Positions 16,731 to 26,369 of a DNA stretch of 60,312 nucleotides are shown piece by piece (the stretch's first letter is position 1; each line of letters starts with the position of its first letter). Where the stretch lies: the NCBI GenBank assembly GCA_003565295.1, contig PXCO01000144.1, positions 1 to 60,312 on the forward strand. The letters are read 5' to 3'. Made by a program: the position numbers and the translations under genes. The notes beneath the pieces are model-generated. The model did not search any database and was not told the origin of the DNA. It saw only the letters and a list, made by a program, of their open reading frames with translations. This DNA comes from Cyclobacteriaceae bacterium. GTDB taxonomy: Bacteria > Bacteroidota > Bacteroidia > Cytophagales > Cyclobacteriaceae.

Positions 16731-17478
16731 GCAATTGACAGAGGATCTTCGAGCTTTAGGCCTCAAGCGGGGAAACCATGTTTTGGTACATTCCTCTTTG
16801 AGAAGTTTGGGGAATTTCCCCAATAAAGCCCAGGTTTTACTGGAGGCCTTGCTGGAAGTGTTGGGTAGGGAAGGCACCTTGTTGGTTCCAGCGCTTTCTT
16901 ACAAGACTGTGACCAGAGAACGCCCAATATTTGATCTGGCCAAAACCCCATCTTGTGTGGGGGGCTTTTCCGAATTTTTCAGGAACGCGGCTGGAGTAAT
17001 CAGGAGCGTACATCCCACGCATTCGGTATGTGCTTACGGGCAGCAGGCCAAACCTTTAATTGATGCCCATCTTGGGGATGATACCCCGGTAGGGGCACAT
17101 TCCCCATTTCAGCTTCTTCGTGAATTAAACGGGTATTTATTGTTTATAGGCTGTGGACTAAAACCAAATACCTCCATGCATGGAGTGGAGGAACTTTCCA
17201 GGCCACCCTATTTATTTGGTCCGGAGACGGAATATGAACTGAAACTGTCTAAGGGAGAAATCCTTCACAAAAAATACATAACCCATGGGTTTGAGGGATA
17301 TGAGCAGCGTTATGACAGGGTATGGGACCTTTTGGGTAATCAGGATAAGTCCAGGGGGAGAATACTTCATGCGGAGGCATTTTTGATACGCTCGGCACCA
17401 ATGTGGGAGAAGGCGAATGCAATATTGGAGAAAGCGCCCTTTTATTTTGTGGACAAAGCGGTAAACGTAAGCGCATAA
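16720..17478 (+). CDS. AAC(3)-fold N-acetyltransferase
   Basis: The protein is 252 residues from ATG 16720. A TTG at 16711 is in frame, but the ATG is preferred and gives a short overlap with the previous gene. It has the AAC(3)/antibiotic N-acetyltransferase fold: HVLVHSSLRSLG, GTLLVPALSY, SVHPTHSVCAYG, DDTPVGAHSPF and SMHGVEELSRPPY. Such enzymes transfer acetyl from acetyl-CoA to an amino group. Many chromosomal members in environmental bacteria do not confer aminoglycoside resistance, and neighbouring exopolysaccharide genes suggest an amino-sugar substrate as an alternative. Neither role can be shown from sequence. Confidence 0.82.
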   Translation: METRQLTEDLRALGLKRGNHVLVHSSLRSLGNFPNKAQVLLEALLEVLGREGTLLVPALSYKTVTRERPIFDLAKTPSCVGGFSEFFRNAAGVIRSVHPTHSVCAYGQQAKPLIDAHLGDDTPVGAHSPFQLLRELNGYLLFIGCGLKPNTSMHGVEELSRPPYLFGPETEYELKLSKGEILHKKYITHGFEGYEQRYDRVWDLLGNQDKSRGRILHAEAFLIRSAPMWEKANAILEKAPFYFVDKAVNVSA

Positions 17479-17564
17479 AATTTACATTTAATGACCGTTT
17501 ATTGAAATGTCCCAATTCTTTATGCAATATTTTGGGATTAATTACCTTTTTGTCTTTTAAGAAC

Positions 17565-17572
17565 TATCTTTG
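17565..17572 (+). promoter_or_regulatory. TAnnTTTG-type -7 promoter element before the exopolysaccharide cluster
   Basis: TATCTTTG fully matches the Bacteroidota -7 consensus TAnnTTTG and lies 29 bases before the glycosyltransferase ATG. TTG-containing sequence lies upstream, but none at the usual 17-23 base distance, so the -33 element is weak. Confidence 0.5.
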
Positions 17573-17601
17573 TTTTTTTTTAATGGATTTAGTAGCCCTT
17601 C

Positions 17602-18762
17602 ATGCCTAAGATTATCAGGATTACCACGGTACCGTTATCGCTCAAATTGCTCTTAAGGGGGCAGATGAAATATATGGCCTCTGCAGGATGGGAGGTGCTG
17701 ATGGTAAGTGGGGAGGGCAAGGAATGGGATGAGGTGATTAAGTATGAACGGTGCCGTCATCATATCATTCCTTTCACACGAAAAATCACTCCGTTAAAAG
17801 ACCTGATTTGCCTATGGGAGCTTATTAAGTTATTTAAGCTTGAAAATCCGGATATTGTACATACCCATACGCCGAAGGCGGGACTACTTGGAATGATGGC
17901 TGCCAAGTTTTGTGGGGTGTCGATCAGGATACATACCCTGGCAGGGCTGCCTTTTTTGGGAGTTAGAGCTAAATATAAAAAGCTTTTGCTGGCCATGGAG
18001 AAATTCACCTATAAGCTTGCCTCGGAGGTATGGCCAAACTCTTATGCTTTGGAGCAATTTTTATTGGAAAACCAAATGGCACAGAAAAATAAGGTTAAAG
18101 TTATAGCACAAGGTTCTTCCAATGGGGTGGAGTTGGAAAAGTTTAACAGAAATAACCTCAAAGAAAATCACCTGATCGCTGCAATGCTAAGAGTAGCACC
18201 CTCAGAAAAAGATTTTGTGATCACATTTGCGGGGAGATTGGTTAAAGATAAAGGCATAGATGAACTAGTAGAGGCTTATCTTGCCTCCAAGATCACCGAA
18301 AAGGCCAGGTTGGTGCTGTTGGGAAGTTATGAGCAGGACCTGGACCCGATTTCGGTTCGGACAAAAAAACGGATCGAAGACCACCCCAGGATTATACATG
18401 TGGAATGGACAGACCACATGGAGTATTATTTGGCCATTTCGGATATTTTGATTCATCCTTCCCATAGGGAAGGCTTTCCCAATGTGTTACTGGAAGCTGG
18501 TGCGATGGCTTGTCCGGTTCTTTGCTCGGATATCCCCGGGAACCTTGAGGTAGTAACCCATAAGAAAACAGGGTTGGTGTTTCCGTTAAAGAATATACAG
18601 GCGATAAAGGAAGCAATGGAATTTGCATATGTGAAGCGGGAGGTGATGAGTGAATATGCGGACAGCTTGTATCTGGAGGTAGTAGGAAGATTTGATAGGA
18701 AAAAAGTACATCAGGCTATTTTAGAGGAATATTTTCGCTTATGGGATAAAGTAAAAAAGTAA
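17602..18762 (+). CDS. Glycosyltransferase, GT4-like (group 1)
   Basis: The 386-residue GT-B fold protein has the N-terminal motif DIVHTHTPKAGLLGMMAA, the donor-site motif FAGRLVKDKGIDELVEA, and the E-x7-E motif in HREGFPNVLLEAGAMACPV. There is no membrane helix, so it works on the cytoplasmic face of the inner membrane. It probably adds a sugar to a lipid-linked exopolysaccharide precursor. It is the first gene of a cluster with Wza-like and Wzc-like export proteins. Sugar specificity is not readable. The start ATG follows a likely promoter at 17565. Confidence 0.9.
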   Translation: MPKIIRITTVPLSLKLLLRGQMKYMASAGWEVLMVSGEGKEWDEVIKYERCRHHIIPFTRKITPLKDLICLWELIKLFKLENPDIVHTHTPKAGLLGMMAAKFCGVSIRIHTLAGLPFLGVRAKYKKLLLAMEKFTYKLASEVWPNSYALEQFLLENQMAQKNKVKVIAQGSSNGVELEKFNRNNLKENHLIAAMLRVAPSEKDFVITFAGRLVKDKGIDELVEAYLASKITEKARLVLLGSYEQDLDPISVRTKKRIEDHPRIIHVEWTDHMEYYLAISDILIHPSHREGFPNVLLEAGAMACPVLCSDIPGNLEVVTHKKTGLVFPLKNIQAIKEAMEFAYVKREVMSEYADSLYLEVVGRFDRKKVHQAILEEYFRLWDKVKK

Positions 18763-18808
18763 TTAAAAATTATCCGGCGATTGTATTTTCATTAGTGGTG
18801 TATTTGAC

Positions 18809-18816
18809 TAATTTTG
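18809..18816 (+). promoter_or_regulatory. TAnnTTTG-type promoter element before the Wza-like gene
   Basis: TAATTTTG matches TAnnTTTG and lies 30 bases before ATG 18847. It implies a separate start for the export genes, about 20-30 bases upstream of the coding sequence. Confidence 0.45.
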
Positions 18817-18846
18817 ATAGCTTTAGCAGAGTGTTTTGGTTTGGAA

Positions 18847-19665
18847 ATGAAGTATTTTGGTTATTTATTTTTAATGGTTTTGACAGCCTCTTCTTGTATA
18901 AGCAACAAGAGGATAAATTATTTACAGAACCTTCCCGGGGAGGAATCCATTGAATTGGACGAATTCATTCCTTATGCCGATGTGGAATATGAATATGTGC
19001 TGCAACCTTTCGATATTGTGGACATAGACTTTGCATCTTCCAATGAGGAGTTATTGAAAGCTTTTGAATACCAAGGGGCCACCAGCTCTAGGGGAGGCGG
19101 AGGCATGGGAGGCATGGGTGGGGCCATGGATGTGTTTTATTTTTCAGGATATCCCTTAGATAAAAATGGAAATGTGAGAATGCCAATTTTGGGTTTGATA
19201 AAGTTATCCGGCCTCACGGAAGAAGAAGCTCGCGATAAGGTGCAGGATGCTATTAACAGTTATTTCAAGGAAGACGTAGATGTAAGACTTAGGATTGGAG
19301 GGATACGCTTTACTGCACTTGGAGAGTTTAACAATGTAGGGACAAAGGTGATATTAAAGAACCGTGCCACCATCTTCGATGCCCTGGCAATGGCAGGGGA
19401 ATCCAATATCCTGGCCAAGAAAAATGAGCTGTTTCTTATTCGGCAATATGATGGGGGAACGAAAATCCATCAAATCAACCTAAATGACAGGGCGTTGCTG
19501 GCCTCCCCCTACTACTTTATTCAGCCTAACGACGTACTTTACTTGCAGCCCATGCAAATCAGACAGGTCGGATCCGGTGAAAGTTTGTCGGCCTCCCTGC
19601 AATTGGGCATTTCCATACTCACAGCCATTTTATTTATTTATGGTGTAACCTCAGGAATATTTTAA
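18847..19665 (+). CDS. Wza-like polysaccharide export lipoprotein
   Basis: From ATG 18847 the protein has 272 residues and a lipoprotein signal with Cys17 (LTASSC). A TTG 33 bases upstream is in frame but would spoil the signal peptide. The body matches the poly-export domain (YVLQPFDIVDIDFAS and DKNGNVRMPILGLIKLSGLT) followed by a SLBB-type domain (FTALGEFNNVGTK, TIFDALAMAGESNI). A C-terminal hydrophobic segment ends the protein. It should form or contribute to the outer membrane channel for exopolysaccharide. A Gly/Met-rich insertion (SSRGGGGMGGMGGAM) lies after the first domain. It ends two bases before the Wzc-like gene. Confidence 0.9.
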   Translation: MKYFGYLFLMVLTASSCISNKRINYLQNLPGEESIELDEFIPYADVEYEYVLQPFDIVDIDFASSNEELLKAFEYQGATSSRGGGGMGGMGGAMDVFYFSGYPLDKNGNVRMPILGLIKLSGLTEEEARDKVQDAINSYFKEDVDVRLRIGGIRFTALGEFNNVGTKVILKNRATIFDALAMAGESNILAKKNELFLIRQYDGGTKIHQINLNDRALLASPYYFIQPNDVLYLQPMQIRQVGSGESLSASLQLGISILTAILFIYGVTSGIF

Positions 19666-19667
19666 TT

Positions 19668-22115
19668 ATGGAAAACTTGGATTTATCAAAATTTGAGGAG
19701 CAGGAAAAGCCCATAGATATTAAATATTATATCATCAAGTATTCTCGCTATTGGCCACTGTATCTCCTTTTTATCTCAGTCGGTTTAGTAGCTGTCTTTT
19801 TGTTTCATAGGTATACGGTAGAGCTTTTTGAGGTGAAGGGAAGTGTGATGATCAAAACTAATGCCTCCCCGGAAGTGAGGGTGCTAGACCGGGCAAATAT
19901 TTTTGCAGGCGGAGAAAACTTGACCAACGACATTTTGTTGTTTTCTTCCAAGCAACTGGCAGAGGAGGCATTGAAAAAAGTGCACTTCGATGTCACTTAT
20001 TATGCAGCTACCAATATAAAGGAGATAGAGCTCTACAAAAACAGTCCCATACTCGTGGAAGTGGACTGGGACCACCCACAGGTAGAGGGGAAGAAAATAA
20101 GTGTTGAAATCCTTTCGGATCAAGAATTCAGGTTAGGGAAGGAGGAGGGTCAAATTTTTGACTGGTGGAATTTTGGGAACGGTTCCCATGAGCCAGAACT
20201 GGATATCTATGAAAGTGTCCATACCTTCGGGGATGAGGTTCAGGGAAGTAAATCTAAATTCACTGTCCATCTCATCAGCCCAAACAAAGTGGGAGAAGAG
20301 GTAAGTTTTTTGCTCAACCACCCCAATACCTTGATTGAGCGATATGCAGGTGCCGTTCAGGTAAGGCCTATGATCAATTACGGTACGGTGCTTGAGGTGA
20401 GTATGACTGCCAAAGTGGTGGAAAAAGGTAGCGATTACGTAAATGCGCTAATGGATTCCTTTTTGGAACATGACCTGAGAGAGAAAAACAGGATTTCCGA
20501 AAACGCCCTTAAATTTATTGAAGAGCAGCTTTTTATCGTAGAGGATTCTCTGAATTCAGTTGAAAGAAGAATGCAACAATTTAAGGTGAGCAACAAGTTG
20601 TTGGATGTAAACGCTGAGTTTGGAGGGGTACTTGGTAACATACGTTCCTTGGAAGACAACATACAGGCCATTGAGTTTGAGCTCAGCTATTATAAATCCC
20701 TCAGGGATTATTTGCTGAGAAAAGGTGACAACTACGAAGAAGTGGTAGCTCCTTCCGTAGTAGGAATAGCAGATGGCCTTTTAAACGACCTTATTCAGCA
20801 GCTTGTACAGTTTTCCTTGGAGCGCAGGAAACTGCTGACAAAGGTGCATGATAATCACCCTGATCTTGTCATTGTGGATCAGCAAATCAACAGGCTCAGG
20901 GACAACATCTTTGAAAACATCGAAAACCTGATCGAAAATACAGAAATCCGCAAAAGGGAGAATGTCGAAAAATTGCGCACCTTTGACCGCCAATTTGCCA
21001 ACTTACCCCAAGCCGAGTCAAGCTACACCAATATTTTCAGAGAATTTAAGCTGAGGGAAAATCTATATACTTATTTGCTGGAAAAAAGAGCAGAGGCAGG
21101 TATAGCCAAGGCCTCTAACGTTTCTGATAATTCCATTGTGGATTATGCAAAAAGGGGGAACTTAATTTTTCCTAAAAAAATGCAAAATTATTCCTATGCC
21201 GTTGGACTTGGGTTTTTTATACCTTTTGGGTTTTTGCTGCTCTATCATTATTTGAACAACAGGATCATGGATCAGGTGCAGTTAAAGAGTATATTGAAGA
21301 TACCTCTGCTGGGCACTGTTGGGTATAGCGACAAAGGAACCAATTTATTGGTTGGGGATCATCCCCGGTCACTGGCTTCAGAATCCTTCCGTTCTCTCCG
21401 GTCGGCCCTTTTTTATATCGCCAGTGAGAAAAAATGCAAAAACATTCTGGTGACTTCAAGCATATCGGGGGAAGGGAAAACTTATATCAGTATAAATGTT
21501 GCCTCCGCAATGGCTTTGAGTGGCAAAAAGACCTGTTTGATGGGTTATGACCTGAGAAAGCCCAAGCTGTCCAATTATTTGGAGGTCTCCAACCGAAAGG
21601 GTCTATCCACCTTTCTGGTGGATAAACACAGTGCCGATGAAATAATATTCCCTACTAAATATGACAATCTATATGTGGTTCCTTCGGGGCCAGTGCCTCC
21701 AAATCCTTCAGAGTTGTTGCTGAAAAATAAATTGAAGGAATTTATGACAAGGCTGGAGGATGAATTTGATATTATCGTCATGGATTGTCCCCCCGTAGGA
21801 TTGGTTTCCGAAACTATGGACTTATTGCGCTTTTCAGACATCAACCTTTATATTGTGCGGTATGACTACACGCATAAAAACCATCTTTTGATGATCAATG
21901 ACTTATACGCTAGTGATCAGGTAAATAATTTTTATGCCATTTTTAATGGGCTGAAAAGCGGAGGTGATACCTATGATTTTGGGGGTTATAATTATGGATA
22001 CGGCTATAATTATTCTTATATGCGGAAAAATAAATACAGCGGGAATTACTACGAAGAAGAGCTGAAACAAAGAAACAACGGGTTGAGAAAATTTATCTCT
22101 AGATTTAAGGTTTAA
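19668..22115 (+). CDS. Wzc-like exopolysaccharide chain-length regulator and BY-kinase
   Basis: The 815-residue protein has an N-terminal Wzz domain between two membrane helices (about residues 26-48 and 505-525), a long coiled periplasmic region with the GNVR-type end, and a C-terminal bacterial tyrosine kinase domain. The kinase shows Walker A (TSSISGEGKTYISIN), Walker A' (CLMGYDLRKPK) and Walker B (FDIIVMDCPP). A tyrosine-rich tail (YDFGGYNYGYGYNYSYM) is the expected autophosphorylation cluster. It controls polymerisation and export together with the Wza-like lipoprotein two bases upstream. Confidence 0.94.
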   Translation: MENLDLSKFEEQEKPIDIKYYIIKYSRYWPLYLLFISVGLVAVFLFHRYTVELFEVKGSVMIKTNASPEVRVLDRANIFAGGENLTNDILLFSSKQLAEEALKKVHFDVTYYAATNIKEIELYKNSPILVEVDWDHPQVEGKKISVEILSDQEFRLGKEEGQIFDWWNFGNGSHEPELDIYESVHTFGDEVQGSKSKFTVHLISPNKVGEEVSFLLNHPNTLIERYAGAVQVRPMINYGTVLEVSMTAKVVEKGSDYVNALMDSFLEHDLREKNRISENALKFIEEQLFIVEDSLNSVERRMQQFKVSNKLLDVNAEFGGVLGNIRSLEDNIQAIEFELSYYKSLRDYLLRKGDNYEEVVAPSVVGIADGLLNDLIQQLVQFSLERRKLLTKVHDNHPDLVIVDQQINRLRDNIFENIENLIENTEIRKRENVEKLRTFDRQFANLPQAESSYTNIFREFKLRENLYTYLLEKRAEAGIAKASNVSDNSIVDYAKRGNLIFPKKMQNYSYAVGLGFFIPFGFLLLYHYLNNRIMDQVQLKSILKIPLLGTVGYSDKGTNLLVGDHPRSLASESFRSLRSALFYIASEKKCKNILVTSSISGEGKTYISINVASAMALSGKKTCLMGYDLRKPKLSNYLEVSNRKGLSTFLVDKHSADEIIFPTKYDNLYVVPSGPVPPNPSELLLKNKLKEFMTRLEDEFDIIVMDCPPVGLVSETMDLLRFSDINLYIVRYDYTHKNHLLMINDLYASDQVNNFYAIFNGLKSGGDTYDFGGYNYGYGYNYSYMRKNKYSGNYYEEELKQRNNGLRKFISRFKV

Positions 22116-22124
22116 CTTTACACT

Positions 22125-23171
22125 ATGAAGAAATCGATTTTGATTACCGGAGGAGCCGGTTTTATAGGGTCTCATGTGGTCAGGCTTTTTGTGAACAAAT
22201 ACCCGGATTATAGAATAATAAATTTGGATTGTCTGACCTATGCAGGAAATTTGGAGAACCTATCGGATCTGGAAGGCAAGGGAAATTATCATTTTTCAAA
22301 GGTGGATATTTTGGATGAGGTTGCATTAAAAAAGGTGTTCAATGATTATCAGGTCACTGATGTGATACATCTTGCCGCAGAATCCCATGTGGATAGATCC
22401 ATCACCGACCCTTTGGCATTTGTGAAAACAAATGTATTGGGTACCGTAAACCTACTGAATGCGGCAAGGGAATATTGGCAGGTGCCAGAAGGTCATCTTT
22501 TTTACCAGATTTCCACGGATGAGGTGTATGGCTCCCTTGATGATGGCGGATATTTTGTGGAATCCACTCCTTATGACCCCAAGTCCCCCTATTCTGCATC
22601 AAAGGCAAGTTCCGATCATTTTGTAAGAGCTTATGCCAATACCTATGGGCTGAGAACGCTTATCTCCAATTGCTCCAACAATTATGGCCCTAACCAGTTT
22701 CCAGAAAAACTGATTCCCCTATGTATCCATAATATCAAGAATAACAAACCATTACCTGTATATGGGAAAGGAGAAAATGTGAGGGATTGGCTTTTTGTGG
22801 AAGATCATGCCGTGGCCATTGATTTAGTTTTTCACAAAGGTCAAATCAATCAAACGTACAACATTGGAGGGTTCAATGAATGGCAAAATATAGCTATCGT
22901 AAAATTACTTTGTAAGCTCTTGGATCAAAAATTGGGGAGGAAGCCGGGAAGCTCAGAAGAATTGATTACTTTCGTTAAAGACCGTGCAGGTCATGACCTG
23001 AGGTATGCTATAGACGCTGAAAAAATCAACAAGGAACTAGGTTGGAAGCCCAGTGTGACTTTCGAGCAAGGCATTGACAAAACGATTGATTGGTACCTTG
23101 AAAACGAAGCCTGGCTGGAAAATGTAACCTCAGGGGATTATCAAAAATACTACCAAAAGCACTACGGATAA
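22125..23171 (+). CDS. rfbB: dTDP-glucose 4,6-dehydratase
   Basis: The 348-residue protein is a short-chain-dehydrogenase-fold NAD enzyme with the cofactor motif TGGAGFIGSH at residues 8-17, the RmlB active-site triad STDEVYG (Thr/Asp/Glu), and the catalytic Tyr/Lys in YSASK. The length is typical. It converts dTDP-glucose to dTDP-4-keto-6-deoxyglucose, the branch point for dTDP-rhamnose and related sugars. It lies nine bases after the Wzc-like gene and closes the exopolysaccharide cluster. RmlA, RmlC and RmlD are not in this window, so they must be elsewhere if rhamnose is made. Confidence 0.95.
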   Translation: MKKSILITGGAGFIGSHVVRLFVNKYPDYRIINLDCLTYAGNLENLSDLEGKGNYHFSKVDILDEVALKKVFNDYQVTDVIHLAAESHVDRSITDPLAFVKTNVLGTVNLLNAAREYWQVPEGHLFYQISTDEVYGSLDDGGYFVESTPYDPKSPYSASKASSDHFVRAYANTYGLRTLISNCSNNYGPNQFPEKLIPLCIHNIKNNKPLPVYGKGENVRDWLFVEDHAVAIDLVFHKGQINQTYNIGGFNEWQNIAIVKLLCKLLDQKLGRKPGSSEELITFVKDRAGHDLRYAIDAEKINKELGWKPSVTFEQGIDKTIDWYLENEAWLENVTSGDYQKYYQKHYG

Positions 23172-23177
23172 TAGGAC

Positions 23178-23972
23178 ATGATACAATACCACCAGCTAAT
23201 GCGACATATCCTGGAAAACGGCGTCACCAAAAAAGACCGCACGGGAACAGGAACCAAATCTGTATTTGGGTATCAGATGCGCTTTGACCTGTCCGAAGGT
23301 TTTCCCTTGGTTACCACCAAGAAATGCCATACCAGATCAATCATCCACGAATTGCTGTGGTTTCTGAAAGGAGATACCAACATAGGTTATCTTAAAGAAA
23401 ATAAGGTGTCCATCTGGGATGAATGGGCAGATGAAAAGGGGGATTTAGGTCCGGTTTATGGATACCAATGGAGACATTGGCCCGATGGAAAGGGAGGAGA
23501 AATTGACCAAATCAAAAACCTGATCCAACAAATAAAAACTAACCCGGACTCCAGGAGGTTGATCGTATCTGCCTGGAATGTAGCGGATGTGGATTCCATG
23601 GCTCTTCCTCCCTGCCACCTCTTGTTCCAATTTTATGTGGCAGAAGGAAAACTCTCCTGCCAACTCTACCAGAGAAGTGCAGATGTGTTCCTCGGCGTTC
23701 CTTTTAATATTGCTTCCTATGCCCTGCTTCTATGCATGGTTGCGCAGGTGTGTGATTTGGCTCCAGGTGAATTTGTCCACACATTTGGGGATGCCCATCT
23801 CTACCTTAACCATTTAGAGCAGGCAGAATTGCAGCTTTCCAGGGAATGCAGAGAGCTTCCCACGCTTTACCTTAATCCTGAAGTGAAGGATTTATTTGCC
23901 TTCACATTTGAGGATATTCAAATTCATGGGTATGACCCTCACCCTCATATCAAGGCCGAGGTTTCGGTTTGA
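23178..23972 (+). CDS. thyA: Thymidylate synthase
   Basis: The 264-residue protein equals the length of E. coli ThyA. It contains the N-terminal [20 protein letters not shown], the catalytic cysteine in [11 protein letters not shown], and the dUMP site [13 protein letters not shown]. It methylates dUMP to dTMP using methylene-tetrahydrofolate. It follows rfbB by six bases and is probably co-transcribed with it. Its last 23 bases overlap, tail-to-tail, the end of the pabC-like gene on the other strand. Confidence 0.98.
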   Translation: MIQYHQLMRHILENGVTKKDRTGTGTKSVFGYQMRFDLSEGFPLVTTKKCHTRSIIHELLWFLKGDTNIGYLKENKVSIWDEWADEKGDLGPVYGYQWRHWPDGKGGEIDQIKNLIQQIKTNPDSRRLIVSAWNVADVDSMALPPCHLLFQFYVAEGKLSCQLYQRSADVFLGVPFNIASYALLLCMVAQVCDLAPGEFVHTFGDAHLYLNHLEQAELQLSRECRELPTLYLNPEVKDLFAFTFEDIQIHGYDPHPHIKAEVSV

Positions 23973-24795
23973 AATAGAAGGGAAAAAGGGATTTTAACTC
24001 CTCTGACTCCCCAGTTTCATACACTATATCTCCCAATTGTCCTATATAAGAAATGCCTGTTACATTGGTGGTAAACAGGCGATCAGCTTTGGCCAACACT
24101 TCGGGTTTATAACTGCCCACCTTTACCTTAAAGTTGAGGGACGGGGCATATTTCAATATGACAGATCTTGCCACCCCCTTTATGGCGTTGTGCCGCAAGT
24201 CAGGGGTGTAAAGAGTATTACCCTTTTGCCAGAACAAATTGGAACTGCCTGCCTCACTAAGGTAACCATCCCCATCAAGTAAGATCACCTCATCCATCTT
24301 CCGCTGAACCCGCTCGCGGTTTGCCATTACGTAGCTAAGGGCATTCAATGTCTTGCATCGGCTCCATGGGGTTGGGAATAATTTAATTTCCTTACAGAGG
24401 TACGATTTTGGTTTTTGGGATATAGCCGGAGAGAAACGTTGCAGGGTCAGGATTTCTTCCGGATGATCAGTTTCAGGCGTGTATTTCCCCTGCCCCCCTC
24501 GGTACACGTTCCACCTTATGCGCAAGGTGAGGTCCTTATCCGGCTTTATTTTGGTTTGAATGTAAGCCTCTATTTGTTTAATGGGGGTTACGAATTCATT
24601 CGAAATGCCCAAAGCTTTCAGTCCCTCCTGTTGCCGACTTTGATGCTGATCGGCATAAAGGATGTTCCCATTGTGAAAAACCATTGTTTCAAATATTCCG
24701 TCGCCAAACAAAAATGCCCTATTGAGCCCCTTTTGCAGCGCGATAAATTCGCCATTCTGAGTTTTTACTAAATTTTTTGTTTCAAATTCGAACAT
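23950..24795 (-). CDS. pabC: Class IV aminotransferase, probable 4-amino-4-deoxychorismate lyase
   Basis: The most likely start is ATG 24795 (MFEFETKN), giving 281 residues; an ATG 45 bases upstream adds a basic segment that is unlike the family. It has the fold-type IV PLP motifs: [20 protein letters not shown] near the N terminus, the probable PLP lysine in [17 protein letters not shown], and the cofactor-phosphate motif [12 protein letters not shown]. It may release p-aminobenzoate for folate synthesis. Branched-chain or D-amino acid aminotransferase activity is an alternative. The convergent overlap with thyA, another folate-linked gene, mildly supports the folate role. Confidence 0.75.
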   Translation of the reverse strand: MFEFETKNLVKTQNGEFIALQKGLNRAFLFGDGIFETMVFHNGNILYADQHQSRQQEGLKALGISNEFVTPIKQIEAYIQTKIKPDKDLTLRIRWNVYRGGQGKYTPETDHPEEILTLQRFSPAISQKPKSYLCKEIKLFPTPWSRCKTLNALSYVMANRERVQRKMDEVILLDGDGYLSEAGSSNLFWQKGNTLYTPDLRHNAIKGVARSVILKYAPSLNFKVKVGSYKPEVLAKADRLFTTNVTGISYIGQLGDIVYETGESEELKSLFPFYFKPKPRP

Positions 24796-24928
24796 AATTT
24801 TGTACGTTTTCGAACGTTTTTTTTTCATTGGGATAACCATATCCTCTTAATTGTAGTTAAAAAAAACCTGTTTCTAACGCAATATTATGGGATTTGAAAT
24901 TAATTTTATAAGAATTTATAGTCAATTG

Positions 24929-24953
24929 TAATTCAAGCATGTATTTTGAATTA
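24929..24953. promoter_or_regulatory. Perfect inverted repeat, candidate operator for the tolC-hlyD operon
   Basis: TAATTCAA (24929-24936) and TTGAATTA (24946-24953) form a perfect 8-bp inverted repeat with a 9-base spacer, 46 bases before the TolC-like start codon. The size fits a dimeric repressor such as a TetR- or MarR-type protein, but no regulator gene is adjacent. Confidence 0.5.
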
Positions 24954-24999
24954 TATGATCCTTTTAATCCGTTGATTTATTGGTAAAATCTATTCACGA

Positions 25000-26352
25000 A
25001 TGAAAATAAAATTACTTGTAATATTTCTTTTTTGCCATTTTTTTATTTCCCCAGTGGAAATTTTTGGTCAACAGGCAATGGATGTTTCTGCATTGACGCT
25101 TGAGGAATGTGTGGAAATCGCATTGGATAATAACTTGAACCTAAAGCGGGCGTCATTAAATTTAGAATCAGTAGAGGCCTCTCTTTTGGAAGCAAGAGGT
25201 CAAATGCTGCCTACTTTTTCCACAGGGTTATCCTCGGGTTACAGGTGGGGGAGATCTATTAACCCTGTCACCAATTTGTTTGAGACCAGGAGAATCGGGA
25301 ACGTGAATATTTCGGCAAGTGCAAATCTCCCCATTTATGTTGGTAGGCAGATTCAAAACCGACTTAAACAGTCCGAGGTAGATCTGGAATCCAACCGATT
25401 AAATGTAGAGGCCACTGAAAATGACATCAGCCTCAATGCTATCAATTTGTTTATCAACGTGGCTTTTGCCAAAGAACAACTGAATATTGCCAGGAGTCAA
25501 TTGAATACCCTAGAGGTACAGCTGGCATTGACCAATAGTAGGGTGCGGGCAGGGGACCTTCCTATGGCAGAACTTTTGGATATTCAAGCACAGCAGGCTA
25601 CTTCTGAACTAGAGGTGATCAATGCAAGCAACAACTACCGAATCGCCAGGTTAAATCTGTCACAGTTTCTGTTGCTGCCTTTTACCGATGATTTTGGTAT
25701 TTTCATACCAGAGGTCTCTGTCGAGGATTTAGTACTTGGCGTAGCTACTGTGGAAGAAATTTACAGTGAAGCATTGGGGCATTTGCCCCAGGTGAGAGCG
25801 GCAGAATTGGAGGTGGAAAGTGCTGAATACGGGATAAAGATTGCCCAAGGTGCCTTTTTTCCCACATTAGGGGTAAACGCCAACGTCTTTTCCAATTATG
25901 TGGATCAGGCCGCTCTAGGCCCTGTTGACCCTGTGTTTAGGCAATTTGAAAACAACTTGTCCCAAACCGTAAATATGGCCTTGAATATTCCTGTTTTCTC
26001 AAACTTTCGGAACCGTGCAGGGTTACAAAGGGCCAGGGTACAGAAAAGGCTCACGGAGGTGGCAGAACTGGAAACCAGAAACCAGTTGAGACAAGATATA
26101 GAAACAGCATATACCTCGGCCTATGCTTCCAGACAGGCTTTCAGAAGCTCGGAAATGCGGGTAGATGCACTCCGGGAAGCATTTAGAATGGCCCAACAGC
26201 GGTTTGAGGTGGGTGCAATTAACGCAACGGACTTTCAAATCGCGCAAAATAACCTTTTCAATGCTGAGGCAGACCTCTTAACGGCTAAATACGAATTTGT
26301 TTTTCGGATGAAAGTCCTTGATTTTTACCTTGGCAAACCCCTTACCCTTTAA
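25000..26352 (+). CDS. TolC-family outer membrane efflux protein
   Basis: The 450-residue protein has a signal peptide (residues 1 to about 23, ending EIFGQ) and two outer-membrane-efflux repeats rich in coiled-coil heptads (TLEECVEIALDNNLNLKRA at the start of the first; LPQVRAAELEVESAEYGIK in the second). It would form the trimeric outer membrane duct of a tripartite pump or type I secretion system. The next gene, 17 bases downstream, encodes its periplasmic adaptor. No inner-membrane pump gene follows, so the pump is probably encoded elsewhere. Confidence 0.92.
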   Translation: MKIKLLVIFLFCHFFISPVEIFGQQAMDVSALTLEECVEIALDNNLNLKRASLNLESVEASLLEARGQMLPTFSTGLSSGYRWGRSINPVTNLFETRRIGNVNISASANLPIYVGRQIQNRLKQSEVDLESNRLNVEATENDISLNAINLFINVAFAKEQLNIARSQLNTLEVQLALTNSRVRAGDLPMAELLDIQAQQATSELEVINASNNYRIARLNLSQFLLLPFTDDFGIFIPEVSVEDLVLGVATVEEIYSEALGHLPQVRAAELEVESAEYGIKIAQGAFFPTLGVNANVFSNYVDQAALGPVDPVFRQFENNLSQTVNMALNIPVFSNFRNRAGLQRARVQKRLTEVAELETRNQLRQDIETAYTSAYASRQAFRSSEMRVDALREAFRMAQQRFEVGAINATDFQIAQNNLFNAEADLLTAKYEFVFRMKVLDFYLGKPLTL

Positions 26353-26369
26353 AATTAATTATCGCATTC

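Noticed and set aside
16720-17478. Calling the AAC(3)-fold gene an aminoglycoside resistance gene
   Set aside because: The fold is broad, the gene sits in a chromosomal context without mobile signs, and resistance cannot be inferred from the motifs.
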